From positions 46,685,715-46,749,714 of the forward strand of contig CM038467.1 in the NCBI GenBank assembly GCA_021464415.1: a DNA stretch of 64,000 bases. The letters are read 5' to 3'. The position numbers and the translations under genes are program-made. Shown here piece after piece: positions 49,374 through 61,380 of the stretch. The notes under the pieces are model-generated. The model saw nothing but the letters and a program-made list of their open reading frames with translations. It searched no databases and had not been told where the DNA came from. The DNA comes from Lonicera japonica (lineage: Eukaryota > Streptophyta > Magnoliopsida > Dipsacales > Caprifoliaceae). The first letter of the stretch is position 1. Every line of letters starts with the position of its first letter.

Positions 49374-50220
49374 CTAGTCATTCAAAAAAGGCCGAAGAAT
49401 CTGAAGATCATCAGTACCAAAATTCAAAATAGTACAGAGATCAGAAGAAGAATAATCAGAAAAATCATGTCCTATATCCCCTAAAGCCGTCCAATCAAGG
49501 CTCGTTGGTTCGGCAAACTCTGCAACAAAATCAGCTTGCGAAGATTGAGATAAAAAACCGTCCGAGGCAGCCTGGTGATAGGCATCCAAGGTAGCCTGGT
49601 GATAGGCGCCCGAGGCAGCCTGGTAATAGGGCGGATTCGAAAATGACGGCAAATCCACTTCAGTCGGAAGAGCCCCATTTTCTATGAGATTCGTGGTGGT
49701 CGAAAGGATATCTTGTACACCCTTTTCCGACATAAGGGGCCTTAAAAAACTTCCGGGAACAGGTTCTGGAAGATTCACGGTAGTCGAAATAACATCAGGC
49801 ATGTTATTTTCTGTCGACGAAGGGAACCTCGTTGAAACTCCAGGAAGAGCAAAGGGGCATAACGGGTTAACGCATGAAGACCCCCTTCTAACCGAGCCTC
49901 TAATGCCGTCACCCGTGCTTGTAACTCTTCTACCTTCTGTTCAAGAGAAGCAAGGAGAGTAGTACAACCTCTAATGGGATTCTCGATTCTCGCCTTGACT
50001 TCAAGAAGATATGAACTAAGAGTCTCAAGATGTTGATCTTCAGAGACATCTTGCAAAATAGATGCAACGTTCCTCACCCCGAAAACAGTGAAGATTGTGT
50101 GATAATCCTGACGATCAATCACATTTGAATTTTTTTTAGCATATTCGCAAGATAGAGGTCATCTCTTGTGGCTATAAGTGTAAGCCACACATGGAGGACC
50201 TGGAAAACGGTGAGTGCTCA
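49374..50220 (-). pseudogene. Antisense LOB-domain (LBD/ASL family) gene fragment captured by the retroelement
   Basis: The frame from 50122 contains IFTVFGVRNVASILQ, ARIENPIRGC and LASLEQKVEELQARV. These correspond to the GAS block (FGASNV), the DPVYGC motif and the leucine-zipper-like coiled coil of LOB domains. Upstream (about 50123-50200), PC-A and SHKR, then LSCEYA, recall the zinc-finger motif C-x2-C-x6-C-x3-C with two cysteine codons ruined. One is now TGA. A frameshift near 49800 leads to a Q/A/Y/H-rich tail (YYQAASGAYHQA) ending at 49374. LBD proteins are plant-specific DNA-binding regulators of organ boundaries and lateral organs. This copy is antisense to the element and not functional as an LBD factor. 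A diverged transposon-specific LBD gene is an alternative. Confidence 0.75.
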
Positions 50221-50529
50221 ACATTATTTCGGTTTACTTTTGTAAGAGAAACTGTATTAGAAAAGAGAAAAATGGCGTTGGAAGAAATGGATGGTGATGG
50301 AAGAAATGGATTAGGTCTCGAGGAAGATGAAAAGGGAGAAGGGATAAGAGCACAGATTTCGAGTTTGAAAAAGTAGGGAAAGCTGTCTGAAAAAGAGAGA
50401 GGGAGAGGAGCCTCCGACAGGGAGGATTTGGAGAAAAAAAATGCCACTGAAATGGGGCCAAAATATATATACACATATAAAGACAGTTGGAAAAATGCCC
50501 GAATAGGGTCAAACTATTTATGACCAAAA

Positions 50530-50800
50530 GTATAGCGAGCTTTACATATTAATGTTTCAAGCTCTACGACTTGCATCAAATGTCTAACGAGTTCTACACA
50601 TTGATGTTTTGAGCTCAACGACTAGTATCCGAGATCTAGCTTCCTTGAACTAAGACTCGAGATCAACGTCTAGCCACCCTTACACAATAATATTCTAAAA
50701 CTCTAAGACTAATGATCAAAGTCTAGCTAATTTTACACATTAATGTTCCAAACTCCACAAACTTATGGTCAAGGGCTAACAAAGCCCTACACATCGGTTA
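50530..50800. repeat. Degenerate repeats upstream of the 3' LTR
   Basis: TTACACATTAATGTT, followed by A-C-CTC-A-GACTA and variants, recurs four to five times at 60-90 bp spacing. It is non-coding. Confidence 0.6.
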
Positions 50801-50938
50801 TTCGAGCTCTCCCCATGATTATCTTCCTCGACAAGTACCCGCTTTTACGCCTTGGTTTTGAGCCGGACCATTTATCCGGTAAAGACATTTATTCTTCATA
50901 TTCAGCTTTCAGCATAAAAATAAAGGATAGGGGGCAAT

Positions 50939-51694
50939 TGATGGAGTTAAATACTAATTTTACCATTGGCTTACAAAGGTAATTCAACATTTTTTACCTC
51001 CAATAAAATCTCATTTTTACCTCCACACCTACCACATCTCACCTACCTCACATACTTCCACCAAAAATTACCTTTTGCCCTTTATCTTTATCAAATTTAC
51101 CTTTTTTGCCATTCTCCATTTACCTATAAATACTTCCCACCATTCATTCATTAAACACGCAACAAAAACATATCTTCCTTCTCTCTCAAGATCCATCTAT
51201 CTCTTCCAAGAGATATAAAGCCATTGGCAATACAAATATAAGCCAATTTTCGAGGGTCTTATACTCTCTCTTTTCATACCCCCAAAAATACTAACAACCC
51301 TTATACACTCTCTCTCTCTCCTACACAATTTATTATTTATTCTGTTGAGATATTTGTAATCCTAATTCTATACTTATAATAGAATTAAGGAAATTACAGA
51401 GAGACAGATTGGTGGCTTTTTGTAATCCTAATTCTATACTTATAAATATAATTAAGGAAATTATAGAGAGAGAAGTTGGTAGTTTGTATTATCATCCAAA
51501 TTGATCGCCTTTGAGCTAATACAAAGCAAGTACACACAAAAGGAAGACGTACTACTGGAATAGCATAAGCGCTACCGGGAGAACCTATCTTAAAAAAATG
51601 TCATGTGTTCATCATTGCGCCGCATTTATTTTTTGTTTACCGATATTCGCTTATTGATTGGTTAATTATCTATTTATAGATTTTGACACCATCA
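50939..51694 (+). repeat. 3' LTR (756 bp)
   Basis: It is the same as the 5' LTR with scattered substitutions. A local duplication around 51358-51470 (TGTAATCCTAATTCTATACT twice) explains the extra length. The purine tract AAAGGATAGGGGG ends just before it. Confidence 0.93.
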
Positions 51695-51699
51695 AAATC

Positions 51700-53202
51700 T
51701 AATTTTTTGACTTTCTACTTTATCATTGCTATATTTATTTATTCGATTACTAATTCTCATTATTTTTCGCTATAATGATATTATTCATGTTATGTTACAC
51801 GTACAACACACGATTGATGTACTAGTGTTTGGGAAAAAAGTGGAAATACTTTAATAGATTAAGGCTTAAATTGAGACAAAGAATAAAATTTGGAGTAAAT
51901 TGAGATCCGGTAAAAGGAAGGGGGTCAATTAACTTAATATATATATATATATATTGTGTCATTCCGCCTTCGACTAGTTATATATAAGAATGATGTCCAA
52001 ATTTTAATAAGTTGTAGATTTTACTCGGTCTCGTCTTAAGAAAATTTGCCTTCATATAAAAAAATATGTAATGCCTTTAGGTGGCATGAATATTTTGCTA
52101 GAGGGATAATGAAAGGTGTTACTTAAATTGGTTGAATGTTGTATTGCCTTAATGTATGTATTTATAGAATTTAATTACATAATAAAACATTAACAGGGCA
52201 AAGAAAATTAATAGATATCAAGATGACTCTTTAGGTTAAGTGTATCTTTTTCCAATATTTATATTTTGAAAATAAATATGCTCAGCTATTTGTGGATATA
52301 TTGTCTGTACCCATACAACTTGATTAAAGATAAATAAGTTAAAAAAGGGTTTTTTTGAACAAAAACTCAAGTTGCAACCTCTCTATAGTAATGAAATTGA
52401 TTTGATCCCAATATATAAATACATAGGTGAAAGGAAGGAAAACCTTGAGGGAGGTAAATTAAGTGTGCGTTTGTTTCGTTGTCTGAATTTGAATGTTGAA
52501 TATGAAAATTGAAGTCCAAAAATTAAATCTAAAAAATCTGTTGTTTTGTTTATGATGTCATATGTGAATAGGTGTTATTTATTTAAACATATCACATCTA
52601 AATGCTGAATGAGTGTTATTTGAAATTTTTTTCCCTTGTCCACTTATCTTATAAAAATGACTATATTAAAAAAGATAAGGATAAAGAGATATTTTACCTC
52701 CTTAAATATTAAGACTTCAAATTTAAGTGACAAAATATGTATTTAGATCTAAAATTTTAAACTAATCAAATAAAATTAAAAACGTCATGACCAAATGGAC
52801 TAACAATTCAAACTTAAAAGGTGCAATCAAACGACCCCTAATTCGTGTATTTACATCTATTTCAATTGGCCCCACACCCAAAACCCCTTTGTAAATCTAA
52901 TTCAAGGCAATCTCTATATACTAGAATTTGCGGTACACATGACGCACATTCACGCATAATTTTACACCCGATAAACATTTTTTTAATGTGTGATTTTATT
53001 TGTTTAAGTGGTAAATGATTTTTATTACTGCACTCAAAAGACTCAAAGTTATGGGAACAAATCATATAACAAGTTTATTTTACTTTTTTAACTGTAATTA
53101 ACACTATAAATACATTTGGATAGAAAAAAAAAAAGATCGATTTAACAAAATATTCAAATTCGGGACCGTTTGGCATTTCTTTCCTCGCCAATATTTTCAT
53201 GG
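51700..53202. other. Upstream region of the intact PPR gene
   Basis: It is the continuation of unit D, closely similar to 38180-39712 of unit C. It is non-coding. A TATAAATA-like sequence at about 53105-53112, some 90 bases upstream of the ATG, could be the core promoter. Confidence 0.5.
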
Positions 53203-55188
53203 ATGAAACCCAGATGGATGATTTCAAAACTAAAGCCTTCCCTCCCCAATTGGGCATCTTCTTTAACCTCCCCCTCCAAAACCCAAATTTCTCCACACCC
53301 TTTTGCTTCTTCAGAACAATCTTCACCATTTGTCCTCAACAATGTAGACCTAAGTTTCCTCCTCTCCAATTGTGCGAAACAAGGCCAACTCCATCTGGGT
53401 TCTTCAATCCATGCCTCAATCATCAAGAACTCCGTATATAACCAACCCATGAGTGATATTGATCTCCGAATTTCCCTTGTTGTTTGGAATTCTCTCCTTA
53501 ATATGTATGCAAAATGTGGTCAGCTAGCTGATGCAGCAAAGGTGTTTGATCATATGCCTGTGAGAGACACGATTTCTTGGAATTCGATTGTCTCGGGGTT
53601 TTTAAGGAGTGGCAAGTTAGAGACGGGGTTTGAGTATTTTAAAAGAATGTATGGTTTGGGTGTTTACTATTTGGATCAAGCAACTTTGACTACAATTTTA
53701 TCTTCATGTGATGGATCTGATTTTCTTTACACTAGTCAAATGATACATGGGTTGGTATTCTTAACTGGGTTTGAGCCGGAAATTACGGTAGGGAATGCTT
53801 TGATAACATCGTATTTTAATTGTGGGTGTTTTAATTCAGGGAGACAAGTGTTTGATGAGATGATTGCAAGGAATGTCATTACTTGGACAGCGGTTATTTC
53901 GGGCCTTGCACAAAACCAATTTTATGAGGAAAGTTTGAAGTTGTTTATGAAGATGCGTTGTGGACTGGTAGATCCCAATTCTTTGACGTATTTAAGCTCA
54001 CTGTCGGCCTGCTCTGGGTTGCAGGCACTTGAGGCAGGATGTCAAATTCATGGGCTTCTTTGGAAATTGGGAATTCAATCGGATTTCCGCATCGAAAGTG
54101 CACTAATGGACTTATACTCTAAGTGTGGTAGCATAGGAGGCACATGGCAGGTTTTTGAATCTGCTGAAGTGTTTGATGAGGTTTCCATGACGGTGATTCT
54201 CGTGGGTTTTGCACAAAATGGTTTTGAGGAGGAAGCTGTTCAGGTTTTTGTGAAAATGGTGGAGTCAGGAATTGATGTGGACCCAAACATGGTCTCCGCT
54301 GTTCTCGGAGTGTTTGGAATTGACACTTCACTGTCTCTTGGCAAGCAAATCCACTCTCTAACAATCAAGAAATGCTTTGTTCCTAATCCCTTTGTCAGCA
54401 ACGGGCTAATCAACATGTACTCAAAGTGTGGCGATTTGGAGGAGTCAGTTAAAGTGTTCGATCGAATGCCCCAAAGGAACTCGATCTCTTGGAACTCCAT
54501 TATCGCAGCTTTTGCTCGTCATGGGAACGGATCCAAAGTACTTGAATTATACGAACAGATGAAATCCAAAGGTGTAGAGCCAACATATGTTACATTTATC
54601 TCCTTGCTTCATGCTTGTAGTCATGTGGGGTTAGTAGATAAAGGCATGGAGTTCTTAGAATCAATGGAGACAGTTTATGGGGTTAGTCCAAGAATGGAAC
54701 ACTACGCATGTATAGTCGACATGTTGGGCCGAGCAGGGAGATTAAACGAAGCTAAGTCTTTTATCGAAAAATTACCGGTGAAACCCGGGATACTTGTTTG
54801 GCAGGCATTGCTTGGTGCGTGTAGTATCTATGGCAATACCGAGATGGGGAAATATGCGGCAAATGAGTTGTATTTGGCATCACCGGATAGTCCATCGCCA
54901 TACATTTTGATGGCGAATATTTATTCATCTAAAGGGAAATGGAAAGAGAGAGCAAAGACTATAAAGAGAATGAAGGAGATGGGGGTGGCAAAAGAGACAG
55001 GGATAAGTTGGATTGAGGTTGAGAAGAAAGTGCATAGCTTTGTTGTTGATGATAGAATGCACCCACAAGGTGAGTTAATTTATGATGTTTTATTGGAGTT
55101 GTTTTTGCATATGAGAGATGAAGGATATGTACCAGATAAGAGGTTTATTCTATACTATTTGGATCAAGATGAAATGGAAGATAGCTAA
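53203..55188 (+). CDS. PLS-class pentatricopeptide repeat protein, E/E+ subgroup (At3g05340-like)
   Basis: An intronless frame of 661 residues. I place the start at the ATG giving [11 protein letters not shown], not at the upstream in-frame TTG at 53170. The N-terminus (1-45) is Ser/Lys-rich and uncharged by acids, consistent with import into mitochondria or plastids. PPR P, L and S repeats run from about residue 48 to 530, with signatures such as [35 protein letters not shown] and [19 protein letters not shown]. Residues 530-640 form E and E+ motifs ([49 protein letters not shown]). There is no DYW deaminase domain. Such proteins bind organellar RNA one base per repeat, usually for C-to-U editing, recruiting a DYW partner in trans. 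The target is not predictable here. Broken copies lie at 29195, 35325 and 39713. The similarity to At3g05340 is from memory. Confidence 0.93.
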   Translation: MKPRWMISKLKPSLPNWASSLTSPSKTQISPHPFASSEQSSPFVLNNVDLSFLLSNCAKQGQLHLGSSIHASIIKNSVYNQPMSDIDLRISLVVWNSLLNMYAKCGQLADAAKVFDHMPVRDTISWNSIVSGFLRSGKLETGFEYFKRMYGLGVYYLDQATLTTILSSCDGSDFLYTSQMIHGLVFLTGFEPEITVGNALITSYFNCGCFNSGRQVFDEMIARNVITWTAVISGLAQNQFYEESLKLFMKMRCGLVDPNSLTYLSSLSACSGLQALEAGCQIHGLLWKLGIQSDFRIESALMDLYSKCGSIGGTWQVFESAEVFDEVSMTVILVGFAQNGFEEEAVQVFVKMVESGIDVDPNMVSAVLGVFGIDTSLSLGKQIHSLTIKKCFVPNPFVSNGLINMYSKCGDLEESVKVFDRMPQRNSISWNSIIAAFARHGNGSKVLELYEQMKSKGVEPTYVTFISLLHACSHVGLVDKGMEFLESMETVYGVSPRMEHYACIVDMLGRAGRLNEAKSFIEKLPVKPGILVWQALLGACSIYGNTEMGKYAANELYLASPDSPSPYILMANIYSSKGKWKERAKTIKRMKEMGVAKETGISWIEVEKKVHSFVVDDRMHPQGELIYDVLLELFLHMRDEGYVPDKRFILYYLDQDEMEDS

Positions 55189-55195
55189 ATTGCAT

Positions 55196-55475
55196 TTAAG
55201 GCCATGTTTGGCTCTTAAATTTGATATAGCAAAAGACTTTTGATACCTTTAGGCTGGAAATTTTGGCTTAATGTTGACTAATTTTGGTTCAACAACACTT
55301 TGTATCAATTTATTGCTTGTTTTTCACTTCTCCACTGCCAATCTCTCATTTAAGGCCGTGTTTGGCTCTTAAAATTGATATTGCAAAGACTTTTGATACC
55401 ATTAGACTGGAAATTTTGGCTTAATGTTGACTACTTTTGGTTCAACAATCTTGGATCAATTTATTGCTTGTTAGT
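55196..55475. repeat. Tandem duplication just after the PPR gene
   Basis: Two copies, about 155 bp each, of a block starting AAGGCC(A/G)TGTTTGGCTCTTAAA and containing GACTTTTGATACC and TTTTGGCTTAATGTTGACTA. Confidence 0.85.
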
Positions 55476-55592
55476 TTAAACATGCAGTAGGGAGTTTGTT
55501 AGGATCCTTGTCTGAAATGGTAGAACTTAAAAGTTGAATATATGCAAATGGGCACCCTCCCCTTGTGACCTAGTTTTTGAAGCTGATTTTAA

Positions 55593-55878
55593 GGCTCTGT
55601 TTGATTGCAAGTTGGAAAAGGAAAATAAATTGAGTTAGTTTTGGAGAAAAGATGGAAAATAAGTTGAGTGGTAGAGGTGATATCCTCTTGATTTTTAAGT
55701 TTTTCCATGAAGAAATTTTCTTTGCTTGGTGGTGAGTAAAAATTTTCCACAAAAAATATTGAAGGATGGAGGATATATACTCATAAAATGAGTAACATTT
55801 ATCACCTTATTTTCTATGTGTTCAAACAAACAAACAAAATTTATTTTTCCTTTTTCATCTTTGCAATCAAACGGAGCC
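55593..55878. mobile_element. Tourist-like (PIF/Harbinger) MITE
   Basis: The ends GGCTCTGTTTGATTGCAA and (- strand) GGCTCCGTTTGATTGCAA are inverted. TAA lies on both sides (55590-55592, 55879-55881), the 3-bp duplication typical of this superfamily. 286 bp, non-coding. Confidence 0.85.
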
Positions 55879-55929
55879 TAAAGAATGAGTTCTACTCATG
55901 GGCATAAATGGTATCTAAGCAAGAGCCAT

Positions 55930-56598
55930 CAGGGACGCAGCCACAGAAAAAATTGAGTGGAGGTGATATAACAATAGAGGAAAAAAATAATAATTACTGC
56001 AAAAATATATACATATATATTTGATTTGTGGCATTGTCATGAGTCAAATTACAAATTCACAATCATCCCCTATTGTTTTCATACTTTGAAATCATATTGT
56101 AATAATCCGATTATTTATGTTATCTAATAGTCCTTATTCTATCTACACAATCATGTTATAATTCATCTATTAATCTTCCATTCAATTGTACAACCGTAAA
56201 TCAAAGTTTTTATAATATTAATGACATAATTTGTGAAAAAAACACAAATTTTCGTCGCTAAAGGAGTACATTATGTAAATTATTAAACAGTTCATTGTAG
56301 TGAGTGTTGTGTAAAGTGTATTGTTGAGAGAAAGAAAGAGAAAAGTATGGTTTTGTTAAATGTTAATTTAGTTTATCTTAATTCTAATTTACCACCCCAA
56401 ATTAATGCTCTAGCATTTCAAAATAATTATCCTTGTTGAAACTTTTTATGCATCGTTTTTGACACCTTTAATACATTTAGGAAATTTTTTGACGTGCTAG
56501 AAGCCACACACTTATAATTATATTTTTAATGCTATATATAATTAGAAAATTAAGTGGGCGCTTGAGCCCCCACTGAGCCTACATTGGCTCCACCGCTG
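55930..56598. mobile_element. hAT-derived non-autonomous element
   Basis: The left end CAGGGACGCAGCCA and the right end (- strand CAGCGGTGGAGCCA) are hAT-type termini. I could not identify an 8-bp target duplication, so one flank has probably decayed. AT-rich, non-coding. Confidence 0.6.
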
Positions 56599-57905
56599 GG
56601 TAATGCTACTCAGGTGCCTACGTAACAAATGTTAATGCCACAGCACTTTTGATCTTGCCACAGCAAACAATGAACTGAGTGATTATACGTTATGCTTTAA
56701 AATTACCATAATTTTCCGACAATAAGTCAAAATTGCTTTGACATTAGCATTTTCCTATTGTAGCCGATCCAATATTACTTCTTAAGAGTACACTTCGGAA
56801 TACACATGCTAGTACATTTTGAAAAAAAGATTCAATTGTATTATCAAAGATACAAAACAAAGGTCTAGTGACTTTGAGATACACATTCCTTTTCTTTCTT
56901 TTTTTCCTCTGGGAGAAGAAATGCATCGAGATACAAATTTTCCAAACCGTGCCTGTGAAATATAAACAAAAAGAGAACACAAATTTCATTTTGAAATAAC
57001 TTTCATGAATTGATTCAGCGAAGAAAGATGCTAGCTGCTTGACTGAAAAATGACGGGCCCTCCTCTGAATTCTCTTCAACACCTCTGAATATTATCTGCT
57101 AATGATCGAAAGGGGAAACATATACACAAATTTCAGTTTATAACAGTCCGAGTTATAGTATTAAGCTAATTTACTTGTAGGTGTAAACGAAATTTACATC
57201 TTAGACTAGTGCAAGCTGAACCTGATTGTCCCAGATACTAAACCTCATTAAGAATGTATATTGATGGATTCTTTGTGCCTCTTAATGTGTAATAAGATTA
57301 AAATTTCAACCATGTATTTTAGTTTATTTCATCTTTGTCCTTGTTCTTTTTATTAGTAAGATATTAATGTATATATTGAAACAATAATGGTAAATTGTCT
57401 TAAAACTATGTATTTAGCCTGCAGTGTTTGTTTGGTTCAAGTTTTTCTTCGTTCCTGCAATCTAAAATGGTAATTTCGCATGGAAAGTTAAACCTCATGA
57501 ACTTATGATTCAACCACTAGACATGAATTATAATAGACTTCTACTGTGAATTTGCCAATTTAGGATTCTAGGAACAAACCAAAACTTGAACGATAGTAGC
57601 ACTAAGAGTAAAATAAAGTTTAAGAAACAACCCGAATTTAGAGGTTAACTCATCTAAACAAATAAAAAAAAATCCAAGGGTTTCGTTCTCCATTTGGTGA
57701 TTAGCAATGACACACTTCACCATAACCCACCCACCCACCCAACGACACCCAGTAAACCGAAAATAAAAATAAACAAATAGTAAAAAATCTAAATTTCTAA
57801 ATTGCACTCTTAATTGAGATGCCCCAAAATGGAAGGGAGGATCCTTAATTTAAGACGGAGGGAGCATAACATAATGACGTGCCCACATATGCTTTATATC
57901 AACAA
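56599..57905. other. Intergenic DNA without a recognised gene
   Basis: A 112-codon - strand frame at 56744-57082 begins MLKRIQRRARHFSVKQLASF and looks mildly protein-like at its start. It has no family match I know and turns AT-rich. Nothing else was seen. Confidence 0.4.
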
Positions 57906-58313
57906 CTTAGATCTAGGGCCGGCCAAGGGAGGAGGCAACCTAGGCAATTGCCTAGGTCCCCACTTTGGGAGAGGGCACCAAAAAAAATATTATTGAAAGT
58001 ATCTAATTGTAAGAAATAAAACTTGAGGGACACTCTGAAAATTCAAATGAAATTAAAGTAGGAGAGTGATGTCGAGAATTTAACTTTCCACCCTCTCTCT
58101 CTCTCTCTTCGGTTTTCGATTTTTCACTTCTCCCATCTTTCTCTCTTTTCCGTTCACTTCTCTCCTCCGGCCTCCACCTCTTCGACTCTCTTAGCAAGGT
58201 AGCGTCACCCTACCGTCCATAGCTCCTCAGTCCTCACCTCTGTCCTCCAACCACTGACCAAGGTACAAAGTTACCAAGGTTAAGTGGTTAACTTAACTAC
58301 TCAGTTTACTACT

Positions 58314-58540
58314 TTGATTTAAGCCTTAATTTGTTGATTGTTGATTTAATAGTTATTTAGTTATGAACTTATGGAGTTATGGAGTATATATATTGCTTAC
58401 ATATTTCTTGATTGTTGATTTAAGCCCAAATTTGTTGATTGTTAATTTAATAGTTATTTAGTTATGAACTTATGGCGTTTGGAATATATTGCTTGCATAT
58501 TTCTTGATTGTTGATTTAAGCCCTAATTTGTTGAATGTTG
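58314..58540. repeat. About 98-bp tandem repeats
   Basis: Two and a third copies of a unit starting TTGATTTAAGCC and containing TTAATAGTTATTTAGTTATG, just upstream of the polypyrimidine tract. Confidence 0.85.
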
Positions 58541-58625
58541 ATATGAAGTATATTTCTTTTCCGTTGTTTATCTTGTTGATTGTTGATTTGTGCAATGTAT
58601 AGTGGTGGGACTGAGTGAATTGTGG

Positions 58626-58998
58626 CCTTCTTCTTCTTCTTCTCCTCCTCATCCCCCTCCTTCTTCTCCTGTTCCTGCTCCTCTCCCCCTCCCACTCCTC
58701 CTCCTCCTCCTCATCCTCCTTCTCATTCTCCTTCTTCTCTTTCTCCTTCTCCTTCTTCTCCCCCTCCTTCTTCTCCTGTTCCTGCTCCTCTCCCCCTCCC
58801 ACTCCTCCTCCTCCTCCTCCTCATCCTCCTTCTCATTCTCCTTCTTCTCTTTCTCCTTCTCCTTCTCCTCCTCCTCCTCCTCCTCCTCCTTCTCCTCCTC
58901 CTCCTTCTCTTCCTTCTCCTTCTTCTCCTTCTCATTCTTTTCATTCTCCTCCTCCTCCTCCTCCTCCTCCTCCTTCTTCTTCTTCTTCTTCTTCTTCT

Positions 58999-59030
<32 letters not shown>

Positions 59031-59048
59031 CTCTTCCTCCTCCTCCTT
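58626..59048. repeat. Polypyrimidine tract of about 420 bp
   Basis: Almost only C and T on the + strand (TTC and TCC triplets), with a few isolated A and G. A 107-bp internal duplication is recognisable by GTTCCTGCTCCTCTCCCCC at 58671 and 58778. The long Ser-, Leu- and Arg-rich frames here are artefacts. Confidence 0.95.
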
Positions 59049-59426
59049 TAAAATGGTGCTTATATTGGCATGTACTGAGGATACTGTTAGGGTATATGAA
59101 CCACTCAAAATGGATGGATAGAACCAATTAAGAAGAATCTAAGATAACAAGGCATTTGTAGGAAAACTTAACTCATTAAATAAGGCATTAGGGGTCACAA
59201 GGTTTATGTCAATTTTGGTAAAGGCATTTCAACTTCTTTCACTAAATCAAAACGAAAAATAAGATAACATCCACCTCCCAAAATAGGATTAAATTCAAAC
59301 ATACAGTAGTGAGAAGTTTCAAACACATTTATGAAGAAAAAGAGCATTTATAAACATATCCAAAAATAAAATCAGAAATAAGAACGATTATCATCTGAAT
59401 GAGCTCTATTTCTAATTTCAAAATTT

Positions 59427-59431
59427 GTACT
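59427..59431. repeat. Target-site duplication of the solo LTR (GTACT)
   Basis: It is identical to 61248-61252 and directly adjacent to both LTR ends. Confidence 0.9.
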
Positions 59432-61247
59432 TGTGAGAATCCGCAAATGCGACCCCAGGTTCTCAGCCTCTAGTTTGGGACTCTGAAACATCGAAAAGGA
59501 TTCCGTTGTTCCATTTACTTCTATGTGTTGATAATTCATATCGGATGTCCTTCTATCCTATTTCTAGATGCAAGAGGGTTCGTTCAGAGTCGCCAGTACG
59601 TTTTACAAGAAAACGGACAAAATAGTTGTGTAAGAGGAAAGGCTACAGATAAGCCTTTCTTTACACGTTTGTCTATGAAACCAAGATTCTATAGGGTTCG
59701 GGAACTATATTACGGTTTGAGAAGGTGTTAAGCACCCATTCCGCCCTTTTGGTCTCTAGTGGTCTTATATGTTTATTCTATGTTGGAAATCTTGGATGCT
59801 TTTACTGATATTCTACTGCTTTCTGGAAATAACTAATGAAAACCTGATTTTGGGAAAACGGGGAAAGGGATGAAAACCTTGTATTCCGTGATCCGATGTT
59901 TTGGTTCTGTCGAAATCTGATTACTAGTGACAAAAGTTTATCTTATCTATTTTTTGAAAAGAGAATGATTCGGTATTGTTTCTTCAGATAACAATATCAA
60001 TTATCTCGTTAGGTTAATTTAGAAAAGATCGGATCTTATCGGAATTGATTTGATATGGAATTGAACTCTTGAGGAAAGTGCATCAGATACATTACGGTCT
60101 ATATGAAAGACAGAATATATCTGAGTTTAATTCCTAAGTAAGTTTTATCAGTCTGGGTTTTGAAAACTTGGTTTTAGTCGGATGATAAATGGTCTTACTT
60201 CTTCTGGTTTTACAAATGATTTTATCAAATTGTTTGGTTTGAAAACAATAGAATATCAATAACTTGACAATAAGTTTATCCATCTAGAAAGTGGACAGAA
60301 CAACAGATATAAAAAGTCTACATATAATAAACTTAATTAAAATAAAACGAGGAGGGTGGAAGTAAATGCTTTCGGTTTATGTTGGCCCAAGCAAGCCAAC
60401 TCCCTACTCACTTATAATACTTTCGAAAATAACAAGTATGTATATATAGCAAACTTACATAATTAAGAATCTAAACAAGTCTATAATTACTAAATAAAGT
60501 ACAATAAAACTAATATGCAGATATATTATTAGATTACTAGAAGAGACTTTTAGTTACCTTCCCGACGATAATAATAAGAATAAGAGAGAGAAAATATAAT
60601 ATGGCAGAGAAGACCTCCGGCAGATATCAGCTTTTCTCTTTGAAATATTTTCAGCGGTCCGACTCTAGATGGTGGCACTCCGGGTGCCAAGATTAGATCC
60701 GAGACTCTTGCGGAGATAAATGTTATCACAGATGCTTCCGATGAAGGCTTAAAGATTAGAAATGTAAGAGAGAAATAAGGATTTTGGTGTCAGAACCGTG
60801 GTGGGAAGTTCCCGTCCCTCCAGAACCCATGGGGGTGCTGCCTTATTTATAGTGCTCGGGAGAGTTTGTCGCACGACATTCCCCAACTTTATCTGTTTGT
60901 CACGCGATATATCTGTTTGTCGTGCGACATATCTGTTTCACTGTACCTGTTTGTCGCGCGACATATCTGTTTGTCGTGCAACAAACGGCTGAAGTGATGG
61001 GTTCTGACACTGTGATGTGTCAGAAAGTGGTTGGTCTGGGTCAGAGGGGTCTGTCGTGCGACAGAAGGAAGATTGTCGCGCGACATTTAGATCTGTCGCG
61101 CGATAATCCCTCTTTAAAACAGGTTTGTTTGGACAACAAACCCTTTTGGGGCAGTTTTAGGTGCTTGGGTGGGTCCCGGGCCCCAAGAACTGTACTCCTC
61201 GATGGTCGTTAGGGTTCTTGCGGGGGTCACGAATTGGGGTGTCTACA
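59432..61247 (-). mobile_element. Solo LTR (1816 bp) related to the PMD-element LTR
   Basis: On the - strand it begins TGTAGACACCCC and ends GCGGATTCTCACA, matching 7506-9058 throughout. GTACT on both sides and no internal sequence show that it is a solo LTR left by recombination between two LTRs. A TATA box (CTATAAATAA) lies at about 60843-60852 on the - strand. Confidence 0.93.
60865..61106 (-). promoter_or_regulatory. Palindrome array in U3 of the solo LTR
   Basis: Eight copies or variants of TTGTCGCGCGACAA, at about 60865, 60897, 60917, 60951, 60971, 61051, 61074 and 61093, all upstream of the TATA box. Two keep the full TGTCGCGCGACA core. Most of the others differ by CG-to-TG/CA changes. 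Confidence 0.75.
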
Positions 61248-61316
61248 GTACTACATTTTGCATCAATTTTTTCTATAAAAGCCCCACCTTATTATTTCGT
61301 AGAGTAGCCTGTAGTG

Positions 61317-61365
<49 letters not shown>

Positions 61366-61380
61366 TGATGATGATGATAA
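61317..61380. repeat. (AAT)n and (ATG)n microsatellite
   Basis: About 15 AAT units followed by about five GAT units. Confidence 0.95.

Larger units (their letters stand above)
47478..51694 (+). mobile_element. Non-autonomous LTR retrotransposon (4217 bp) carrying a LOB-domain gene fragment
   Basis: 5' LTR 47478-48188, primer site 48191-48210, non-coding leader with two tandem-repeat families, antisense LOB-domain remnant, purine tract about 50918-50938, 3' LTR 50939-51694. Target duplication AAATC at 47473-47477 and 51695-51699. Unit C at about 38160 is the empty site. There is no gag or pol, so it is a LARD-type element that depends on other elements. Confidence 0.92.
40306..55188. repeat. 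Tandem unit D of the PPR-locus array
   Basis: It contains the intact PPR gene and two LTR-element insertions (40644-44859, 47478-51694). Without them it is about 6.4 kb. Microsatellite (TA)n runs lie at 45800-45822, 45886-45908 and 51937-51956. The stretch 45800-45910 also has a local 68-bp duplication (TTAGGCATGCCACTTCC ... CCCACTTTCTTAAAAATA). Confidence 0.75.

Noticed and set aside
50172..50527. Ser/Phe-rich - strand frames upstream of the LOB-domain fragment
   Set aside because: Overlapping frames of biased composition with no domain. The LOB signal lies in a different frame further down.
53170..53202. Upstream in-frame TTG start giving 11 more residues for the PPR protein
   Set aside because: Plant nuclear genes start at ATG, and the ATG at 53203 gives the family-like [10 protein letters not shown] start.
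56744..57082. A 112-codon - strand frame starting MLKRIQRRARHF
   Set aside because: No recognisable family, AT-rich second half and no supporting splice or promoter context. Left unannotated.
58590..59131. Long Ser/Leu/Arg-rich open frames on both strands
   Set aside because: Products of the CTT/CCT repeat tract, with no non-repetitive protein sequence.
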